Source: Streptomyces vilmorinianum (lineage in GTDB: Bacteria > Actinomycetota > Actinomycetes > Streptomycetales > Streptomycetaceae). From it: a DNA stretch of 64,000 nucleotides. A program made the position numbers and the translations under genes. The notes under the pieces are model-generated. The model worked only from the letters and a program-made list of their open reading frames with translations. It did not search any database and was not told the DNA's origin. The stretch spans positions 4,420,001 through 4,484,000 of the forward strand of contig NZ_CP040244.1 of NCBI RefSeq assembly GCF_005517195.1, written 5' to 3'. Of the stretch, positions 57,480 through 64,000 are shown one piece after another; within the stretch, counting starts at the first letter, position 1; the number at the start of each line of letters is the position of its first letter.

Positions 57480-59234
57480 TCAGAGGGCCAGGGTGCGCCA
57501 GCCCAGGGTGATCTCCTCGCGGACGGCGTCCATCGGCGTCGGCTCGTGGTGCGCACTCCCGTGTGTCGTCAGCACGTCCACCAGGGCCGCGCCGTCCGCC
57601 GGGCGGGCGGCCGGGTCGGCGGTCAGTGCCCGGGCGACGGCGGCCGAGAGCTCCGGGTCCAGGGTGTGCACCGCCGCCAGCGCGGCGGGGTCGGGACCGC
57701 CGTCCACGATCCGGCGGATCACCGCGCCCGTACTGGTCGCCGCGAAAGGGCTGGTGCCGTGTGCCGCGCAGACCACGCAGCAGGCCCACGCCCACACGTC
57801 GGCGGCCGGGCCGACACGTTCCTCGCCGAACTGCTCCGGCGCCATGTACGTCAGGGTTCCGGGCCCGGCGCCGGTGCGGGTGAGCCGGGTGCCGTCGACG
57901 AGGTCCGCGATGCCGAAGTCGAGCAGGCGCGGCCCGGCCGTGGTCAGCATGATGTTGGCGGGCTTGAGGTCGCGGTGGACCAGGCCGAGCCGGTGCACCC
58001 CGGACAGTGCCACGGCCAGCGCGAGTGCCAGCGCCCGCAGCGCCTCGGGGGTGCGGATCGGCCCCTGCTCCCGCAGATGGACGTCGAGGGGACGGCCGTC
58101 GAGCAACTCCATGGCCAGGTACGGCCGTCCGGCGTCGACACCGGAGTCGAGGACGCGGGCCGTGTAGGCGCCGGACACCATGGACAGCACCTCGGCCTCG
58201 CGCTGGAAGCGGCGCAACAGTTCGTCGTTGTCGAGGAGTTCGGGGTTGATGGTCTTCAGCGCGACCTGGGTCGCCGCCCCCTCGCGCCGCGCGAGGTAGA
58301 CCGTGCCCATCCCTCCGGCTCCGATGCGGCCGAGCAGCCGGTAGTCGCCGATCCTCGGCGGCTCGCCCGGGCGGAGTCGCTGGTGGGCGATGTGCGGCAG
58401 GGCGCCGGCGCTCGCGCTCGCGTCGGACTGCGTCGGTACGTACGCGACGGGCCGCGCGGGCCCGGCGGGCCCGGCGGGCCCGGCGGGCCCCGGCCCCGCC
58501 GTGGGCGCGTCGGCGAGGGCCTGCCCGACGGGAGTCTGCCCGACGGGGGCCCGAACGCCGCTGCCCGGAACGCCCGTGTCCGGGATACCGGTGGCCGGGA
58601 CACCGGAGTCCGGGACGCCGGAGTTCGGGACGCCGGAGTCGGAGACCCCGGCCCCGTACCGGTACCTCCGGCTCACCCCGTACGCGACGGCCTGGCACGC
58701 GACGGCCGCCAGGGCCAGACCCACCGGGAGAAGGAGTCCCAGCGCGATGCGGAGGGCCACAAGGCCCCCCAGTCGCCGGCGCCCCGCGGGGGACGAGGTC
58801 CACGAGTCCCCGGGCACACCGGTGGTCAGCAGGGTGCGCTGGGTCCGGGCCCACAGGACCGGCCAGACCACGGACACCAGGACGACGATGACGACGTACA
58901 GGAACCACGCCACGCCGAGGGCGTACCCGTAGTCGTCCGACAGCCATCGCCCGGTCACGAGAACGACCGGGCGCCGCAAGTGGAACCCGTGGATGACATC
59001 GGCGCGCATCAGAACCCACAGGACGATGCCGCCGGCCACTCCCAGGGTCAGCTCCCCCACGACCGCACCCGGAACGGTCCGGGGCGGCGTGGCCGGGTCC
59101 GCCAACGCCTGTCGCCGTACGGCCCGCTGAGCCCGTGTCAGCAAGGGCAGTGTCGCCGCGCGCAGCGCCAGCGCCGATCCCACCACCGCAAGGACGTCCA
59201 GAGCCAACGCCGTCGTCGAGTATGCCTCGGCCAT
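57480..59234 (-). CDS. Membrane Ser/Thr protein kinase with C-terminal kinase domain
   Basis: Protein of 584 residues with unusual order. Residues 1-190 hold about four membrane helices (TTALALDVLAVVGSALALRA, LTLGVAGGIVLWVLMRADVI, GYALGVAWFLYVVIVVLVSV, ALRIALGLLLPVGLALAAVA). Then comes a Ser-Gly-Val-Pro repeat linker (VSDSGVPNSGVPDSGVPATG) and a PAGPAGPAG stretch. The kinase domain fills the C-terminal half: GRIGAGGMGTVYLARREGAA, VALKTINPE, VHRDLKPANIMLTTAGPRLL, DFGIADLVDG, TLTYMAPEQFGEERVGPAAD. All catalytic residues are present. ATG 59234 after GGGGGA. Most Streptomyces PknB-type kinases have the opposite order. Confidence 0.88.
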   Translation of the reverse strand: MAEAYSTTALALDVLAVVGSALALRAATLPLLTRAQRAVRRQALADPATPPRTVPGAVVGELTLGVAGGIVLWVLMRADVIHGFHLRRPVVLVTGRWLSDDYGYALGVAWFLYVVIVVLVSVVWPVLWARTQRTLLTTGVPGDSWTSSPAGRRRLGGLVALRIALGLLLPVGLALAAVACQAVAYGVSRRYRYGAGVSDSGVPNSGVPDSGVPATGIPDTGVPGSGVRAPVGQTPVGQALADAPTAGPGPAGPAGPAGPARPVAYVPTQSDASASAGALPHIAHQRLRPGEPPRIGDYRLLGRIGAGGMGTVYLARREGAATQVALKTINPELLDNDELLRRFQREAEVLSMVSGAYTARVLDSGVDAGRPYLAMELLDGRPLDVHLREQGPIRTPEALRALALALAVALSGVHRLGLVHRDLKPANIMLTTAGPRLLDFGIADLVDGTRLTRTGAGPGTLTYMAPEQFGEERVGPAADVWAWACCVVCAAHGTSPFAATSTGAVIRRIVDGGPDPAALAAVHTLDPELSAAVARALTADPAARPADGAALVDVLTTHGSAHHEPTPMDAVREEITLGWRTLAL

Positions 59235-59297
59235 CGTTCCCCCGTGTCTCCCCTGTGCGGCCTGCCGGTGGAGCACAAGGGAGTATAGAGGGGGGGC

Positions 59298-60043
59298 CTA
59301 GCGGCGCGACGCCTTCCGCGTCGCCCGCAGCCACTCCTTGTTCATCGCCGCGATCGACGGCAGCGCAATGCCCTTCGGGCAGGCCGTCGCGCACTCCCCG
59401 GTGAGGGTGCAGCCGCCGAATCCCTCCGCGTCCATCCGGCCGACCATGTCCAGGACACGGGTCTCGCGCTCCGGAGCGCCCTGCGGCAGGACGTTCAGGT
59501 GGTTGATCTTCGCCGAGGTGAAGAGCATCGCCGAGCCGTTCGGGCAGGCCGCCACGCACGCGCCGCAGCCGATGCATTCGGCGTGCTCGAAGGCGAAGTC
59601 GGCGTCGGCCTTGGGAACGGAGGTCGCGTGGGCCTCGGGGGCCGCTCCCGTGGGTGCGCTGATGTAGCCGCCGGCCTGGATGATGCGGTCGAAGGCGGAG
59701 CGGTCGACGACCAGGTCCTTGACGACGGGGAAGGCGGCGGCGCGCCAGGGCTCGATGTCGATGGTGTCGCCGTCGCGGAAGGACCGCATGTGGAGCTGGC
59801 ACGTGGTGGTGCGCTCCGGGCCGTGGGCGTCGCCGTTGATGACCAGGCTGCACGCGCCGCAGATGCCCTCGCGGCAGTCGTGGTCGAAGGCGACGGGGTC
59901 CTCACCGCGCAGGATGAGCTCCTCGTTGAGCGTGTCGAGCATCTCCAGGAAGGACATGTCCGAGGAGATGCCGTCCACGTCGTAGGTGGACATGGCTCCG
60001 GGGGCGTCGGCGTTCTTCTGGCGCCAGACGCGCAGGGTGAGCT

Positions 60044-60047
<4 letters not shown>
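59298..60047 (-). CDS. sdhB: Succinate dehydrogenase/fumarate reductase iron-sulfur subunit
   Basis: Iron-sulfur protein of 249 residues. The [2Fe-2S] cluster is held by DHDCREGICGACSLVING and a later Cys; [4Fe-4S] by CIGCGACVAACPNG; [3Fe-4S] by CTLTGECATACPKGI. ATG 60047 overlaps the SdhA stop by four bases. Last gene of sdhCAB; the complex oxidises succinate in the membrane-bound respiratory chain. There is no separate sdhD, matching the one-subunit-anchor (type B) form. Confidence 0.93.
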
Positions 60048-61987
<1,940 letters not shown>

Positions 61988-61988
61988 G

Positions 61989-62705
61989 TCAGCTCACCAC
62001 TCCGGTCATGACGGCGACGGGTACGGAGACGAAGCCCACGGTCAGGGCGAGCGCGATGCCGTTCGCGAGGGTCTTGAGGAGCCGCTCGCGGCGGGCGTTG
62101 CCGACGCCGAGGGTCTGGGCGGCGCTCCAGAAGCCGTGGCGGACGTGCAGCCCGACGGCGAGCATGGCGACGATGTAGATGACGTTGCCGTACCAGGTGG
62201 AGAAGGTGTCCACGACGTTCTGGTACGGGTGGCCCTCCTGGAAGCCGCCGGGGTGGACGGTGCCGGTGGTCAGGTCGAGGACGTGCCAGACGATGAAGAG
62301 GGCGAGGATGACGCCGCCCCAGCGCATGGTGCGGGTGGCGTAGGAGGACCGCTTGCGGCGGTGGACGTACGCGGTGGGGCGCGCCTTGAGGTCGCGCCGG
62401 CTGAGCTGGTACGCGGAGACGGCGTGGGCGACCACGGCGGCGAGCAGCACGATCCGGACGAGCCAGAGGGCCCAGGAGTGGTGCAGGACGGGGGCGCCCA
62501 TGGTGCGCAGCCAGTGGCCGTAGGCGTTGAACTCCTCGGGGCCGAGGAAGACCTTCAGGTTGCCCATGACGTGGGCGAGCAGATAGCCGAGCATGATCAG
62601 GCCGCTGACGGCCATGACGGTCTTCTTGCCGATGGTCGATGACCAGAAGCCGGGTGATCGGGTCGGGGACGGTTGTCGGTCCGTCTTCGTCGTTGCCAGA
62701 GCCAT
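61989..62705 (-). CDS. sdhC: Succinate dehydrogenase cytochrome b subunit
   Basis: Membrane anchor of 238 residues with five helices. KKTVMAVSGLIMLGYLLAHV (first haem-ligand His in AHV), LVRIVLLAAVVAHAVSAYQL, WGGVILALFIVWHVLDLTTG, VIYIVAMLAVGLHVRHGFWS, ALALTVGFVSVPVAVMTGVV. His residues in AHV, AHA, WHV and LHVRHG can bind two haems, as in type B SDH. ATG 62705; head of the sdhCAB operon, divergent from LysR, with 72 bases between the genes. Confidence 0.9.
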   Translation of the reverse strand: MALATTKTDRQPSPTRSPGFWSSTIGKKTVMAVSGLIMLGYLLAHVMGNLKVFLGPEEFNAYGHWLRTMGAPVLHHSWALWLVRIVLLAAVVAHAVSAYQLSRRDLKARPTAYVHRRKRSSYATRTMRWGGVILALFIVWHVLDLTTGTVHPGGFQEGHPYQNVVDTFSTWYGNVIYIVAMLAVGLHVRHGFWSAAQTLGVGNARRERLLKTLANGIALALTVGFVSVPVAVMTGVVS

Positions 62706-62764
62706 GCCGTCGACGCTAGGGGCGAAGGGCCCGAGAGGTCCAAGACATGGTCCGGCTCATGTCG

Positions 62765-62779
62765 ATAGGCTGAGCCTAT
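62765..62779. promoter_or_regulatory. Palindrome with T-N11-A at the LysR start
   Basis: ATAGGCTGAGCCTAT is a perfect 6-3-6 palindrome and contains T-N11-A (62766-62778), the LysR box. It overlaps the ATG of the LysR gene (62778) and is 60 bases from sdhC. Confidence 0.6.
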
Positions 62780-63683
62780 GCAGTTCCAGCAGCTTCTGTA
62801 CTTCGTGGCCGTGGCCGAGACCCGGCACTTCACGCGCGCCGCGGAGCGGGTGCACGTGTCGCAGCCCTCGCTCTCGCAGCAGATCAAGGCCCTGGAGACG
62901 GAGCTGGGGGCGGAGCTGTTCAGCCGGGCTCGGGGGAACATCGCGCTGACCGACGCGGGCGAGACGCTGCTGCCGCTGGCCCGGCGGATCCTCGCCGACA
63001 CGGACACCGCCCGGCAGGAGGTGCAGGAGCTGGTGCAGCTGCGGCGCGGGCGGGTGCGGCTGGGCGCGACACCGAGCCTGTGCACGGGGCTCCTGCCGGA
63101 CGTGCTGCGCGCCTTCCACGATCTGCACCCGGGGATCCGGCTGCTCATCGAGGAGGGCGGCTCGCACGATCTCGTACGGGAGCTGGCGCGCGGCGCGCTC
63201 GATCTGGCGCTGGTGGTGCTGCCGCTGCCGACGCCGTCACCGGCGCTGACGACGGTGGAGCTGCTGCGCGAGGACCTGGTGGTGGTGTCGAGTGCGGCGG
63301 CGTCGGCGCCGGCGCCCGGGCGGCCGGTGCGGATCGCGGATCTGCGCGAGCAGCCGCTGGTGATGTTCCGGCACGGCTACGACCTGCGGGAGCTGACCGT
63401 GGCGGCGTGCCGGACGGAGGGCTTCGAGCCGCAGTTCACGGTGGAGGGCGGCGAGATGGACGCGGTCCTCGGTTTCGTACGGGCGGGTCTGGGGGTGGCC
63501 GTGGTCCCGGCCATGGTGGCGGCCCGGGCGGGTCGCGACCTGCGGGTGACGGCCCTCGCGCGCCCGGGCCTGCGGCGCACGATCGCGCTGGCGCACCGCA
63601 GCGACGTGGCTCCGCCCCGGGCGGCCCGCGAACTCCAACGCCTCCTGATGTCCTCCCGCCCGGGACCCCACGCCGAGCCCTGA
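62778..63683 (+). CDS. LysR-family transcriptional regulator
   Basis: LysR regulator of 301 residues. HTH: MQFQQLLYFVAVAETRHFTR-AAERVHVSQPSLSQQIKALE; substrate domain with RVRLGATPSLCTGLLPDVLR, EGGSHDLVRELARGALDLAL, MFRHGYDLRELTVAACRTEG, GLGVAVVPAMVA. Divergent from sdhCAB, sharing a 72-base intergenic with a LysR box, so it probably controls sdhCAB and itself. Confidence 0.9.
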   Translation: MQFQQLLYFVAVAETRHFTRAAERVHVSQPSLSQQIKALETELGAELFSRARGNIALTDAGETLLPLARRILADTDTARQEVQELVQLRRGRVRLGATPSLCTGLLPDVLRAFHDLHPGIRLLIEEGGSHDLVRELARGALDLALVVLPLPTPSPALTTVELLREDLVVVSSAAASAPAPGRPVRIADLREQPLVMFRHGYDLRELTVAACRTEGFEPQFTVEGGEMDAVLGFVRAGLGVAVVPAMVAARAGRDLRVTALARPGLRRTIALAHRSDVAPPRAARELQRLLMSSRPGPHAEP

Positions 63684-64000
63684 CAGGGCGTCGTCCGCCG
63701 GTTGTGGGCAGGCGTTCCGCAGGGCGGAACGGGTGGGCACAACCCACGACGGCGCCGCACCCGTGGGCACCCCAGGCACGGGGAGCCTGGGCCCGGCAAG
63801 GGCGCCGTCCGTTGTGCCCACCCGTTCCGCCTGGGGGTCCCCCCGGACGGAGTCTGGGGGAGGAACAATTGCCCACAACGGGCGTGGGTGGCCGGGTAGG
63901 GGCGGGCACCGCCGCAGCGGAACGAATGCCCACAACGGAGGTGGCGGGCGTAGGGGCGGGCACCGCCCCAGCGGAACGAATGCCCACAACGGAGGTGGCG
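63684..64000. repeat. Array of Streptomyces GTTGTGGGCA / REP-like repeats
   Basis: No gene. A 54-bp unit (TAGGGGCGGGCACCGCCGCA...CCCACAACGGAGGTGG) starts at 63897 and repeats at 63951 to the window end. Earlier copies appear as inverted GTTCCGC/GCGGAAC arms flanked by GTTGTGGGCA near 63700-63745. At 63831-63863 a CTGGGGG...CTGGGGGAGG element sits inside another copy, splitting GTTGTGCCCACCCGTTCCGC from AACAATTGCCCACAAC. Confidence 0.75.

Noticed and set aside
57055..59853. Very long minus-strand open frame of 932 codons across the UvrA2 end, kinase and SdhB
   Set aside because: Arg/Pro-rich shadow in the wrong frame; true genes in the region have motifs and coupled starts.
63684..64000. Repeats near the right end considered as a CRISPR array
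   Set aside because: Repeat units differ, are nested and contain inverted arms; no regular spacers and no cas genes.

Overview
The window is high-GC actinobacterial DNA, almost certainly Streptomyces. The evidence is the third-position GC bias, frequent GTG starts, 4-bp ATGA/GTGA gene overlaps, an ECF41-type sigma factor with a C-terminal SnoaL-like domain, a GerW-type sporulation protein, a PucR-type regulator, DUF6153 and DUF305 proteins, an egtABCD ergothioneine operon and typical Streptomyces palindromic repeats. There are no rRNA, tRNA or CRISPR features.

Layout, left part (1-15.6 kb). This part is a mosaic with transposon debris. It holds an unknown protein, an IS5-type transposase scrap, a DNA alkylation repair protein, and a tight four-gene operon (polyprenyl diphosphate synthase, ABC ATPase, ABC permease, SRPBCC protein). 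A tautomerase and a zinc alcohol dehydrogenase follow. An ECF41 sigma factor and its oxidoreductase come next, then a heavily decayed ISL3 transposase, a dienelactone hydrolase-like gene bracketed by two inverted ISL3-type ends, a broken DUF4259 gene, an ArsR-type regulator, a YbaK deacylase, a LysE exporter and an IS5-family remnant.

Middle (15.6-37.7 kb). This part is ordinary regulatory and metabolic content. It includes PucR with an SSS symporter pair, MarR divergent from a methyltransferase-GerW operon, pirin, TPR, DUF6153/DUF305, and an amidohydrolase-NCS1 permease operon divergent from TetR across a long operator. A frameshifted exonuclease, an FAD disulfide oxidoreductase, thioredoxin, a thiolase, LacI with a divergent MFS-hydrolase pair, a collapsed flotillin gene and a PARG-like gene broken by two palindromic repeats complete it.

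Right part (37.7-64 kb). egtABCD (ergothioneine) runs into the convergent olsB-olsA pair (ornithine lipids). Next is a carbohydrate locus: solute-binding protein, two permeases, GH20 and CBM3-GH16 enzymes in one coupled operon, a second paralogous solute-binding protein, and two tandem paralogous GntR regulators that share a nearly identical 161-bp block. It is followed by dodecin, a HAD phosphatase, an LLM-class oxidoreductase, a UvrA2-like protein, a membrane protein kinase with the kinase domain at the C terminus, sdhCAB and a LysR regulator. The window ends in arrays of Streptomyces repeats.

Best candidates for something undescribed are the prenyl-synthase/ABC/SRPBCC operon, the duplicated binding-protein/GntR system around the CBM3-GH16 and GH20 enzymes, and the mobile palindromic element seen inside the PARG-like gene and inside another repeat near the right end. 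All family names come from reading translated motifs; no database search was run.
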